This document shows, one piece after another, positions 17,117-24,743 of a stretch of DNA of 64,000 nt. Each line of letters begins with the position of its first letter. Positions within the stretch are counted from its first letter, which is position 1. The notes under the pieces are model-generated. The model did no database searches. It worked only from the letters and a program-made list of their open reading frames with translations, and was not told the origin of the DNA. Both the position numbers and the translations under genes were made by a program. Origin of the DNA: Thermococcus thioreducens (lineage in GTDB: Archaea > Methanobacteriota_B > Thermococci > Thermococcales > Thermococcaceae); contig NZ_CP015105.1 of NCBI RefSeq assembly GCF_002214545.1, forward strand, positions 2,001,933 to 2,065,932, written 5' to 3'.

Positions 17117-18394
17117 TCAGTGAAGGGGAGTGCCCCTAAGGTACGTCGAACCGGCCCATTCGACCCGAACCCGGAGGAATTCACCGGGCTCTCCGGAATC
17201 CAGTATTATATCCTTGTAGTTGAAAGTCCGGGCCTCAACGCCCCCCTTCTCACCGGCACCGTGGACGAGAACCTCGACTGTCCTGCCGACGTAGGAGCGG
17301 TTTATCTCGTGGGCTATCTGGAGCCTGAGCCTGTGTAAACGCCTGGAGCGTTCCTTGACCCTCCAGCCTGGGAGCTGCTTCCACTTAGCCGCTACCGTTC
17401 CCGGTCTCGGAGAGTAGCGGGAGACGTTTATCTTGTCTGGTTTAACCCTCTTAATCAGCTCAACGGTGTTCTCGAAGGCCTCATCGCTCTCCCCAGGAAA
17501 GCCCACTATGATGTCCGTGTTGAGGTTTAAATCACGAACTTTCTTACGAAACGTTCGAACTATCTCCTCGAACTCTTCCACAGTGTACGTCCTCCCCATC
17601 CTCCTCAGAACCTCATCGTCCCCGCTCTGAACCGGCAGGTGGAGGAATCTGTAGACCTTCCCGTCCTGATAGGCATCAACCAGCTCGTCGAGTATCTTTA
17701 TCGCATGGTTCGGGTTCATCATGCCGACCCTTATCCTGAAGTCGCCCTCTATCGCAGTTATCTCGTCGAGTAGCTGGGCTAAATTAGTCCCGATGTCGAA
17801 GCCGTAGCAGCCTGTATCTTCGCTCGACAGCTGGATCTCCCTGTAACCCCTTGCCAGAGCTTCCTTCACCCATTTGACTACGAGTTCAGGCTTGTAGCTC
17901 TTAAGCACCCCCCTCGCAAAGCGGGTCGCACAGTAAGTGCACCCGTTCAAGCAGCCCTCGCTTATGGGCACGACGAAGGCAACGCCGTTTTTCCAGAGGC
18001 GAGGGAGTTCGAGCTTGTCGAGATTTCTTTCCCGCCAGCCCTCAACGCTCATCAGCTTTCCGCCGCGCTCCGCTACGCTTATCGCCTCGGCTATTCTGTC
18101 AATGCTTTTCACTCCGAGGATCCCGGAGACGCGGGGGTCTATGGCTTCCGGGCTGACGTGGGGAAGGCAGCCGGTGACGATGACCCTTTTTCCAGAGCCG
18201 ATGAGCTCCGCTATGCGCTCGCGCATGTGCTTCTCTGTGGGGTCCTTTACGGCGCATGTGTTCACCACGACGTAATCGGCGCTTTCCGGTGTCTCCGCCA
18301 GGCTATACCCTGCCCTAACCAGGAGAGCCTCCATTATCTCAGCATCGGCCCTGTTCCTCGTGCACCCGTAGGTCTCGACGTGAACCCTTACCAT
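17117..18394 (-). CDS. tRNA t6A37 methylthiotransferase (archaeal MtaB type)
   Basis: 425 residues. MiaB-family enzymes carry two [4Fe-4S] clusters and add a methylthio group to t6A37. The N-terminal domain has ETYGCTRNRAD, VVNTCAVKD and TGCLPHVS, giving its three Cys. The radical SAM motif CxxxCxxC appears as GCLNGCTYC. A C-terminal TRAM domain follows (RSYVGRTVEVLVHG...). The short C-terminus after the TRAM domain is typical of the archaeal type. A TATA (GTTTAAAAAG on the + strand, about 18416-18425) lies upstream on the minus strand. Confidence 0.9.
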   Translation of the reverse strand: MVRVHVETYGCTRNRADAEIMEALLVRAGYSLAETPESADYVVVNTCAVKDPTEKHMRERIAELIGSGKRVIVTGCLPHVSPEAIDPRVSGILGVKSIDRIAEAISVAERGGKLMSVEGWRERNLDKLELPRLWKNGVAFVVPISEGCLNGCTYCATRFARGVLKSYKPELVVKWVKEALARGYREIQLSSEDTGCYGFDIGTNLAQLLDEITAIEGDFRIRVGMMNPNHAIKILDELVDAYQDGKVYRFLHLPVQSGDDEVLRRMGRTYTVEEFEEIVRTFRKKVRDLNLNTDIIVGFPGESDEAFENTVELIKRVKPDKINVSRYSPRPGTVAAKWKQLPGWRVKERSRRLHRLRLQIAHEINRSYVGRTVEVLVHGAGEKGGVEARTFNYKDIILDSGEPGEFLRVRVEWAGSTYLRGTPLH

Positions 18395-18563
18395 CGGTGG
18401 GCGCTCTGGGAAGGGGTTTAAAAAGGGTGCGGTTCAGGTTTGGGAACCACCTGCTAAAGGGCTCACCATAAAAAGGAGTTCTGCCCTCTTGACCCTGTAT
18501 CTCATGGCACCAGAACTATTGAATAAACCCTTCACGTTCAGTAAGAATAGAAGGAAAAGGAAA

Positions 18564-18776
18564 TCAGATGACTTCCGCGAAAGCGAACTTTCTCTTAACC
18601 GAGTTAATGACGATCTCAACCTCGTCGCCGACCTGGGTGTTCGGGACGAAGATAACGAAGCCCTTTATCTTGGCGATACCATCGCCACCCTTTCCAAGGC
18701 TCTCGATCCTAACTCTATACCTTTCTCCAACCTTAACAGGGGCTTCGTAGCCACCGCCAAATCCATCTCCATACAT
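18564..18776 (-). CDS. TRAM-domain small RNA-binding protein
   Basis: 70 residues from ATG 18776, with GGTG upstream; an in-frame TTG at 18797 is the alternative. Start is [20 protein letters not shown], a Gly/Tyr-rich lead, followed by one TRAM barrel ([38 protein letters not shown]). Archaeal stand-alone TRAM proteins bind RNA and behave as RNA chaperones. Confidence 0.88.
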   Translation of the reverse strand: MYGDGFGGGYEAPVKVGERYRVRIESLGKGGDGIAKIKGFVIFVPNTQVGDEVEIVINSVKRKFAFAEVI

Positions 18777-18981
18777 ATCCAACACCAACTCTTTCAACTT
18801 TGAGACTCCTCGAAAGACTCCGAGAAGAGCCTCAACAGGGACTCAGCAGGAGGGTATATAAAGCTTTGGGTAATTTTTACGTCCCTAAAGTCACTAAAAT
18901 GCCGTCTCTAGCCATATAAGTCCAGCAAAGGACAATCGGGCCCAAAAATTTCTGCCAGCCAATTTTCTACTGCCGACGCAA

Positions 18982-18998
18982 GTATTTAACCTTTGGTT
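18982..18998 (+). promoter_or_regulatory. SurR-like operator, one mismatch (mbh1)
   Basis: GTATTTAACCTTTGGTT fits the extended SurR site GTTn3AACn5GTT with one mismatch (GTA for the first GTT). Its last GTT is also the first GTT of the perfect site at 18996-19012, so the two sites overlap head to tail. Confidence 0.55.
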
Positions 18999-19012
18999 AA
19001 AAACAAGGAGTT
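18996..19012 (+). promoter_or_regulatory. SurR operator, perfect extended match (mbh1)
   Basis: GTTAAAAACAAGGAGTT matches GTTn3AACn5GTT at all nine fixed positions. SurR is the redox- and sulfur-responsive regulator of Thermococcales that activates the membrane-bound hydrogenase when sulfur is absent. The site lies about 40 bases upstream of the TATA-like box. Confidence 0.75.
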
Positions 19013-19136
19013 ACAGACCTTTACTTTCAATTCTAAGCTTCAAAAAACCCTTTTAAAACAAATAACGAAGTTTTAATTGAAAAACGACGAAACACAGGGC
19101 TGTAGAGCCCGTATCATGTGAGAGGAGGGAGGAACA

Positions 19137-19634
19137 ATGAGTTTCATCGCTGTATTCATTTGGTCATTCGTGCTCTGGTTAGTACTGACTGCGGGCAGTA
19201 AGGGGTTACTCTGGAGCGGCCAGGAGCTCGTTGCCGGGGTGATATTCTCGGCTATAATAGCCTTCGCCACTAAGGACATCATAGGGGAGAAAGCATCGCG
19301 CTTCCTCAACCCGGTTAAGTGGATTGGATGGATAGCTTACATCCCCGTGCTCTTCTGGGGCATGGCCAAGGCCAACCTCGACGTTGCCTACCGCGTCATA
19401 ACCGGCAGGATAAAGCCGGGAATCGTGCGCGTCCCGGTTGACCTCGAAAACGACGCTCAGTACACCATACTGAGCAACTCGATAACCCTCACCCCCGGAA
19501 CGCTGACCGTTGATGCCTGTCCGGAGGAGAAGGCACTCTACGTCCACTGGATAAACGTCACCGATAAGGAGCCGAAGAGCTCCGAGGTGATAGCCGGTTC
19601 ATTTGAGAAATGGGCGAGGAGGCTGGGAAGATGA
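19137..19634 (+). CDS. mbhA: Membrane-bound hydrogenase subunit A (MrpE-like), operon 1
   Basis: 165 residues, the first gene of the 14-gene mbh operon. Mbh oxidises ferredoxin, reduces protons to H2 and pumps ions. Subunit A resembles MrpE of Na+/H+ antiporters: two or three N-terminal spans, then NLDVAYRVITGRIKPGIVRV and a soluble beta domain with NSITLTPGTLTVD. Stop and the next start overlap (ATGA), as with most genes in the operon. Confidence 0.93.
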   Translation: MSFIAVFIWSFVLWLVLTAGSKGLLWSGQELVAGVIFSAIIAFATKDIIGEKASRFLNPVKWIGWIAYIPVLFWGMAKANLDVAYRVITGRIKPGIVRVPVDLENDAQYTILSNSITLTPGTLTVDACPEEKALYVHWINVTDKEPKSSEVIAGSFEKWARRLGR

Positions 19635-19894
19635 TAGCACCCGAGTTTTTCTACGCCGCGGTCATAGTCATGATAGGTGCGTTCCTGGCACTGCTCAGGG
19701 TGTTCTTCGGCCCGAGCGTGCCGGACAGGGTTGTTGGAGTGGACACTCTCAATACCCTCATCGTCGCGGGGATGGTTCTGCTGGGAGCGGCCTATGACAG
19801 GACGATATACATCGACATCGCGATAGTCTACGCGCTTCTGAGCTACGTCGGAACGCTGACGATAGCGAAGTACCTCCAGGGGGGATTGAGGTGA
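19631..19894 (+). CDS. mbhB: Membrane-bound hydrogenase subunit B (MrpF-like), operon 1
   Basis: 87 residues, three membrane spans. The MrpF hallmark RVFFGPSVPDRVVGVDTLN connects spans one and two. ATG 19631 overlaps the mbhA stop by four bases; longer frames inside mbhA are not needed. Part of the sodium-translocating module of the complex. Confidence 0.92.
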   Translation: MIAPEFFYAAVIVMIGAFLALLRVFFGPSVPDRVVGVDTLNTLIVAGMVLLGAAYDRTIYIDIAIVYALLSYVGTLTIAKYLQGGLR

Positions 19895-20262
19895 GCGCGG
19901 TGACCTACGTAATATACGCCTTCCTGGGCATAAACATCCTCTTCAACCTGCTCGGCAGCTTCTCGCTCCACAGGTTCCCTGACGTCTACACGAGACTCCA
20001 CGGCGCGACCAAGTGCACCACCTTCGGGACGATCTTTGCGGTTCTGGCGGTGGTTGTTCACGCGGCCTACCAGCTCCACCTCACAGGTGACCCAAAGTAC
20101 CTCCAGATGGCGCTCCACAGCCTCGTGGCACTGGTGGCGCTCCTCCTCACGAACCCGACGGGGGCGCACGCAATAGCGAAGGCGGCACACCTAAGCGGAT
20201 ACAAGCCCGCCAAAGCCGTCATCGATGCCTACGAAGAGAAACTAAGGGGTGGTGAGGAATGA
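19891..20262 (+). CDS. mbhC: Membrane-bound hydrogenase subunit C (MrpG-like), operon 1
   Basis: 123 residues, three spans. MrpG hallmark FPDVYTRLHGATKCTTFGTIF is present (residues about 30-50), followed by LLTNPTGAHAIAKAAH. Start is GTG 19891 overlapping mbhB; GTG 19900 is an alternative. Belongs to the antiporter-like module. Confidence 0.92.
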   Translation: MSAVTYVIYAFLGINILFNLLGSFSLHRFPDVYTRLHGATKCTTFGTIFAVLAVVVHAAYQLHLTGDPKYLQMALHSLVALVALLLTNPTGAHAIAKAAHLSGYKPAKAVIDAYEEKLRGGEE

Positions 20263-20525
20263 ACGTTCTCTCTGTTGACATGGCGATCCAGTTCGGCATA
20301 CTCCTCGGCGTCCTCATAGCGGCATACCTCACGATAACCATGCGCGACCTGCTCAGCGCGGCCATAGCTTCCGCTGCGATGAGCCTTCTGCTGAGCCTGG
20401 AGTTCTACATGCTCCACGCGCCAGATGTTGCAATAGCCGAGGCCGCCGTCGGAGCCGGCGTCGTTACGGCCATAGTCGTGTATGGAATCGCCAAAACGGA
20501 GAGATGGGAGCGTGAGGGGCCATGA
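20259..20525 (+). CDS. mbhD: Membrane-bound hydrogenase subunit D (MrpA C-terminal-like), operon 1
   Basis: 88 residues, three spans. The segment MLHAPDVAIAEAAVGAGVVTAI matches the conserved stretch of the MrpA C-terminal region. It overlaps neighbours on both sides by four bases. Confidence 0.9.
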   Translation: MNVLSVDMAIQFGILLGVLIAAYLTITMRDLLSAAIASAAMSLLLSLEFYMLHAPDVAIAEAAVGAGVVTAIVVYGIAKTERWEREGP

Positions 20526-20818
20526 ACAGGACCTTTGGTGCTCTCGCACTGCTGTTCCTCCTCGGAGTGCTCCTAGTTGTTGCGAGTCCGTCAACGGGGA
20601 TAAAGTTCGGTCTCGGCGGGGACGAGTGGATGAAGTACCGCTACACCGACCAGTACTACATCGAGCACGGCGTTGAGGAGGTCGGTGGGACAAACATAGT
20701 CACGGACATAGTGTTCGACTACCGTGGCTACGACACCCTCGGAGAGGCGACGGTTCTCTTCACCGCCATAGCCGGAGCGGTGGCTCTGCTAAGGCCCTGG
20801 AGGAGGGATGAAGAATGA
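20522..20818 (+). CDS. mbhE: Membrane-bound hydrogenase subunit E, operon 1
   Basis: 98 residues: one N-terminal span, an extracellular loop, then TNIVTDIVFDYRGYDTLGEATVLFTAIAG with a second span. This DYRGxDTLGEA motif is the signature of the MrpA/MrpB junction region. Overlaps mbhD and mbhF by four bases each. Confidence 0.9.
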   Translation: MNRTFGALALLFLLGVLLVVASPSTGIKFGLGGDEWMKYRYTDQYYIEHGVEEVGGTNIVTDIVFDYRGYDTLGEATVLFTAIAGAVALLRPWRRDEE

Positions 20819-21276
20819 ACCGCAGTTCGGAGCAGAGTGAAATGGGGCTCATCGTTAAGACCACCGCTAGGGCCACCATCCCGCTCATAGGAATCTTCGG
20901 TGCCTACATAGTTTCCCACGGTCACCTCACTCCTGGAGGAGGCTTCCAGGGGGGTGCGACGATAGCCGGGGCGGGGATACTGTTCCTCATAGCCTTCGGC
21001 TTCGGCGAGATGAAGAGGCGCTACAACCACCACCTCTACTCCGCACTTGAGGGCTTAGGAGGCCTTGTCTTCCTCGGAGCGGCCATGCTCGGCCTCAGTG
21101 TTGCGTTCTTCTACAACACGCTCTGGCATGGAGGGCCCTTCTTCAACGGCCAGCCGGGGACCCTGCTTTCAGCGGGATACCTGCCGATAATGAACCTGGC
21201 CGTCGGCCTGAAGGTCTTCGCGGGACTGGTCAGCGCGATGGTGGCGGTAGCCGCTTACAGGAGGTGGAAGGAGTGA
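20815..21276 (+). CDS. mbhF: Membrane-bound hydrogenase subunit F (MrpB-like), operon 1
   Basis: 153 residues, four spans. The MrpB hallmark GHLTPGGGFQGGATIAGAGIL is near residues 38-58. It belongs to the sodium-translocating module and overlaps mbhE by four bases. Confidence 0.92.
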   Translation: MNRSSEQSEMGLIVKTTARATIPLIGIFGAYIVSHGHLTPGGGFQGGATIAGAGILFLIAFGFGEMKRRYNHHLYSALEGLGGLVFLGAAMLGLSVAFFYNTLWHGGPFFNGQPGTLLSAGYLPIMNLAVGLKVFAGLVSAMVAVAAYRRWKE

Positions 21277-21632
21277 TACCGTTCCAGTTCATCACCGCTT
21301 TCCTCATGATAGCAATGGGAATCTACGCGTTCCTCTACAAGAGAAACCTCATCAAGCTCATCCTGGCCCTCAACGTCATCGACTCCGGAATACACCTGCT
21401 CCTCATAAGCTTCGGCTACAGGATAGAGCTCGGCCAGATACCAACAGCACCGATCTACACCGGCTACGAGACCGTGAAGAGCGCCATGGTGGCCCCGCTG
21501 CCCCAGGCACTGACCCTTACCAGCATAGTCATAGGAGTCTGTGTCCTCGCACTTGCCATGGCCCTCACGATAAACGCCTACAGACACTACGGAAGCCTCG
21601 ACGTTAACAAGCTCAGGAGGTTGAGAGGATGA
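21273..21632 (+). CDS. mbhG: Membrane-bound hydrogenase subunit G (MrpC/NuoK-like), operon 1
   Basis: 119 residues, three spans. KRNLIKLILALNVIDSGIHLLLI carries the membrane Glu/Asp and Lys region of NuoK/MrpC, and PLPQALTLTSIVIGVCVLALAMAL is the third-span signature. Start is read as GTG 21273, overlapping the mbhF stop by four bases. Confidence 0.9.
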   Translation: MIPFQFITAFLMIAMGIYAFLYKRNLIKLILALNVIDSGIHLLLISFGYRIELGQIPTAPIYTGYETVKSAMVAPLPQALTLTSIVIGVCVLALAMALTINAYRHYGSLDVNKLRRLRG

Positions 21633-23170
21633 ACGGGCTGATCCCCTACCTCATCATAGTCCCACTCTTCGGAGCGTTTTCACTCCCGATAATAAGCCTC
21701 GCAGGAAAGAAGGCCAGGGAGCCCTGGGCAGTACTCATCACCGCCGTCACGCTCGGCGTCGCGGCGGAGCTGTTCTACACCGTCTGGAAGGGCGGCGAGA
21801 TACTCGTTTACACCCTCGGAGCGAAGAGCCCGCTCGGAAAAGGAGTCTCCTTCCCGATAAGGATAGTCTGGGAGGTCGACCTGCTGGGGGCAATATTCAT
21901 CCTCATGGTGGCCTTCGTCGCCTTCGTGGCCGTGCTCTACTCCACCGAGTACATGAGGCACGACACGGGCCTCGAAAAGTACTACGCGCTCATACTCCTC
22001 CTTGAGGTCGGAATGCTCGGTATAGCCATGACCGGCGACCTCTTCAACTTCTACGTGTTCATGGAGATAATGAGCATATCCGGCTACGCGCTGGTGGCGT
22101 TTAGAAACGACACCTGGGAGGGCATAGAGGCCGGCATAAAGTACATGTTCGTGGGCTCGATAGCAAGCAGCTTCATCCTCCTCGGAATAGTGCTCCTCTA
22201 CGGCCAGTACGGAACGCTGACGATGGCCTACCTGGCCAAGATGATAGCCGAGAACCCGACGTTCACCGCCAAGGTGGCCCTCGGACTCCTCATCGGAGGA
22301 CTGCTCTTCAAGAGCGGTGCGGTTCCGGTGCACATGTGGCTCGCCGATGCCCATCCAGCGGCTCCAAGCTCAATCAGCGCCATGCTCTCCGGCCTGGTCA
22401 TCAAGATAGGCGGAACCTACGCCCTGGCCAGGATGGCCTTCAGCGTCTTCAGCACGGGCATAGACACCAAGACCATAGGGTGGGTCATAATACTCTTCGC
22501 CTGCGCTACCCTCATAGTGGGCAACGCGATGGCCGTAATCCAGACGGACATGAAGAGGCTCTTTGCCTTCTCCAGTGTGGGCCAGATTGGATACATCCTC
22601 CTCGGAACCGGAATAGGCCTGGCCGCCTACGGAAGCGATGTTGGAAACATCGCCCTCGCTGGAGCGATATACCACACCGTCAACCACGCCGTCATAAAGG
22701 CGCTCCTCTTCCTGGTCGCTGGAGCCGTCATCCACGGGCTCGGAACCAAGAACCTCAACGAGCTGAGCGGCATAGCCAGAAAGATGCCCGTGACGAGCTT
22801 CGCATTCCTTGTCGGCGCCGCGGCGATAATAGGCCTCCCCCCGATGAACGGCTTCGCGAGCAAATGGCTGATCTACGAGAGCTCGGCGCTCTTCAACCCG
22901 CTGGTGGCGGTCATAGCGGTGATAGGAACAGCGTTCAGCCTTGCGGCGTACATCAGGGTGCTCTTCACCTTCCTGGGGAGGCCCAGCGAGAGGGTCATGA
23001 AGGCCAAAGAGCCAGGAAAGGCCATGCTCGTGCCGATGCTCCTCCTCGTGGCGGTAATAATCCTCATGGGCCTCTTTCCGTGGTTCATCAGCGACCGGAT
23101 CATGATACCCGCCGCAAAGATGCTCGAAAACGCTGGAACGTACATATCAGCCGTGCTGGGGGGTGCGTGA
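21629..23170 (+). CDS. mbhH: Membrane-bound hydrogenase subunit H (MrpD/NuoN-like antiporter subunit), operon 1
   Basis: 513 residues with about 14 spans, the large ion-channel subunit. It shows the conserved LEKYYALILLLEVGMLGIAMTGDLF region with the key Glu, KSGAVPVHMWLADAHPAAPSSISAMLSG, and TDMKRLFAFSSVGQIGYILLG. It pumps protons or exchanges Na+/H+ as part of the complex. The clean minus-strand open frame opposite it is a codon-bias shadow. Confidence 0.94.
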   Translation: MNGLIPYLIIVPLFGAFSLPIISLAGKKAREPWAVLITAVTLGVAAELFYTVWKGGEILVYTLGAKSPLGKGVSFPIRIVWEVDLLGAIFILMVAFVAFVAVLYSTEYMRHDTGLEKYYALILLLEVGMLGIAMTGDLFNFYVFMEIMSISGYALVAFRNDTWEGIEAGIKYMFVGSIASSFILLGIVLLYGQYGTLTMAYLAKMIAENPTFTAKVALGLLIGGLLFKSGAVPVHMWLADAHPAAPSSISAMLSGLVIKIGGTYALARMAFSVFSTGIDTKTIGWVIILFACATLIVGNAMAVIQTDMKRLFAFSSVGQIGYILLGTGIGLAAYGSDVGNIALAGAIYHTVNHAVIKALLFLVAGAVIHGLGTKNLNELSGIARKMPVTSFAFLVGAAAIIGLPPMNGFASKWLIYESSALFNPLVAVIAVIGTAFSLAAYIRVLFTFLGRPSERVMKAKEPGKAMLVPMLLLVAVIILMGLFPWFISDRIMIPAAKMLENAGTYISAVLGGA

Positions 23171-23171
23171 A

Positions 23172-23519
23172 ATGTTCGGCTACTGGGACGCTCTCTACTT
23201 CGTTTACGTTTTCATCATAGGCCTGATCATCTCGTACATGCTCTACAGGTGGGCCGAGCGCTCAAGCACTGGGACCCGGAGAACCGGGGATGGAACCAAG
23301 ATATTCCTCAGCGGTGAGGACCAGGACAACGTTATCCCGCAGTTCGAGCACTTCCAGGGCTACGTCACCGGAAGGCACGTCATGTGGGGCCTCATCAGGG
23401 GAATTCACAGGCTCTTCCTGGTCTTCCGCAGGGAGCACACCGGACTGCTGAGCGACTACGTCAGCTACCTGCTCGTCACGACGGCAATAGTGGTGGGGGC
23501 CCTGATAGTCTGGGGATGA
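23172..23519 (+). CDS. mbhI: Membrane-bound hydrogenase subunit I, operon 1
   Basis: 115 residues from ATG 23172. One N-terminal span, a hydrophilic middle (SGEDQDNVIPQFEHFQGYVTGRHVMWG) and a C-terminal span. This linker subunit joins the antiporter module to the hydrogenase module and is found in Mbh but not in the related Mbx complex. Confidence 0.88.
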   Translation: MFGYWDALYFVYVFIIGLIISYMLYRWAERSSTGTRRTGDGTKIFLSGEDQDNVIPQFEHFQGYVTGRHVMWGLIRGIHRLFLVFRREHTGLLSDYVSYLLVTTAIVVGALIVWG

Positions 23520-23533
23520 GGAGGTGAAGATAT

Positions 23534-24049
23534 ATGGCCATTAAAGTTCACGCCCACGACGCCCATCCAAGCTCAAACCCCTCCCAGCGCGAGAGGCTTG
23601 AGAAGGAGATATCGAAGCTGTGCAGGTACATAGGAAGGTCACCGTGGGTTTTCCACGTCAACAGCGGCAGCTGTAACGGGTGCGACATCGAGATAATAGC
23701 CGTCCTGACGCCGCGCTACGACGCGGAGCGCTTCGGTGTAAAGCTGGCCGGGACGCCGAGGCATGCCGACATACTGCTCGTCACCGGCCCCGTCACCAAC
23801 CAGAGCCTTGAGAGGGTCAAGCTGGTCTACGAGCAGACCCCCGACCCCAAGGTAGTGGTGGCAGTCGGAGCGTGCCCCACCGGCGGAAGCGTGTTCTTCG
23901 AGAGCCCATTCACCAACGCACCGCTGGACAGGCACATACCGGTGGACGTCTTCGTCCCGGGCTGCCCGCCGAGGCCCGAGGCCATACTGCACGGCGTCGT
24001 ACTCGGCCTTCAGAAGCTGATTGAGAAGATTGAGGGGGGTAAGAAATGA
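23534..24049 (+). CDS. mbhJ: Membrane-bound hydrogenase small subunit J (NuoB-like), operon 1
   Basis: 171 residues. The four ligands of the proximal [4Fe-4S] cluster are visible: the pair in SGSCNGCDIEI, the Cys of VGACPTGG and the Cys of PGCPPRPEA. It passes electrons to the NiFe site in MbhL. A separate ribosome binding site (GAGGTGAAG) precedes it after a 14-base gap. Confidence 0.95.
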   Translation: MAIKVHAHDAHPSSNPSQRERLEKEISKLCRYIGRSPWVFHVNSGSCNGCDIEIIAVLTPRYDAERFGVKLAGTPRHADILLVTGPVTNQSLERVKLVYEQTPDPKVVVAVGACPTGGSVFFESPFTNAPLDRHIPVDVFVPGCPPRPEAILHGVVLGLQKLIEKIEGGKK

Positions 24050-24570
24050 ACGTTGACGAGTTCATCAGGGTTTTCGGCGAGAGGTTCCCTGAGGCGGAGA
24101 TAAGGGTCAGCGAGAACAAGCAGCCCCACCCGAGGAAGAGGGTGTGGGTAACTGTAGAGAGGGAGAGGTTCCATGACGCGATGGCGTTCATCAAAGAGCT
24201 CGACCCAAGGGCCCAGTTCTCCATAATCATAGCCAGGGACGCGGGGGAGACTCTTGAGGCAAAGTACCACATGGAGCTCTTCTGGGAGGAGGGCGAGAGC
24301 ATCTCGCTCATAGTCGGCACCAGCGTCCCCAAGGACGACCCAAAGCTCCCGACCGTTACGGACGTCTTCCCGAGCGCTCTGCCCTACGAGAGGGAAGTCC
24401 AGGAGTTCTACGGACTGTTCTTTGAGGGAATCCCCGACCCCAGGAGGCTCTTCCTCCCGGACGACTGGCCCGAAGGTGTCTACCCGCTCAGGCTGGACGA
24501 CACGGGCATCAAGCCGGAGATGGTGAAGAACGCCGGCCACCCGTACAAGATAGGGGGTGCGAAGAAATGA
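24046..24570 (+). CDS. mbhK: Membrane-bound hydrogenase subunit K (NuoC-like), operon 1
   Basis: 174 residues. NuoC-family region PTVTDVFPSALPYEREVQEFYGLFFEGIPDPRRLFLPDDWPEGVYPLR (key parts: REVQEFYGL, LPDDWPEG). No cofactor. Unusually for this operon it is not followed at once by mbhL; a 170-base insert lies between (see 24567-24743). Confidence 0.93.
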   Translation: MNVDEFIRVFGERFPEAEIRVSENKQPHPRKRVWVTVERERFHDAMAFIKELDPRAQFSIIIARDAGETLEAKYHMELFWEEGESISLIVGTSVPKDDPKLPTVTDVFPSALPYEREVQEFYGLFFEGIPDPRRLFLPDDWPEGVYPLRLDDTGIKPEMVKNAGHPYKIGGAKK

Positions 24571-24743
24571 GGCCAGTCCAACAGGTTCACACTCACCCTG
24601 CGCCCGGAGGGCGCATTTCACGGGTGAACAGAAGCAGAGAAGGCCGTAAAGAGGCACCAATTAGAGAAAAAGCAAGTTGGATGGATAATAACTTTCCGCG
24701 AGCGCTTTGCGGAGCAAAGGGCTCTAAGGAGGGCTCGAAATGA
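24567..24743 (+). CDS. Possible 58-codon ORF in the insert between mbhK and mbhL
   Basis: The frame starts at ATG 24567, overlapping the mbhK stop (ATGA), and stops at TGA 24741-24743, overlapping the mbhL start (ATGA). So it keeps the coupled overlap style of the operon. The product would be strongly basic (about 14 Lys/Arg) and unlike any Mbh subunit. Two perfect hairpins with GGA loops lie inside it: TGCGCCC-GGA-GGGCGCA (24599-24615) and CTTTGC-GGA-GCAAAG (24705-24719). It may be a real small gene or an inserted hairpin repeat that happens to keep the frame. Operon 2 lacks it. Confidence 0.35.
   Translation: MRPVQQVHTHPAPGGRISRVNRSREGRKEAPIREKASWMDNNFPRALCGAKGSKEGSK

Larger units (their letters stand above)
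18777..19136 (+). promoter_or_regulatory. Promoter and leader region of the mbh1 operon
   Basis: No gene in this 360-base stretch. It holds the tandem SurR sites (18982-19012), a TATA-like TTTTAAAA at 19051-19058 and a strong ribosome binding site GGAGGGAGG at 19124-19132, five bases before ATG 19137. The operator lies upstream of the TATA box, which is the position used by SurR when it activates in Pyrococcus furiosus. Confidence 0.65.

Noticed and set aside
18434..18619. Small minus-strand ORF upstream of the TRAM gene
   Set aside because: It overlaps the TRAM gene in another frame and has no ribosome binding site or protein-like features.
21680..22354. Long minus-strand open frame opposite mbhH
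   Set aside because: It is a codon-bias shadow of a strongly conserved + strand gene; the protein is rich in His, Glu and Tyr with no sensible fold. The same holds for long antisense frames across both mbh operons.
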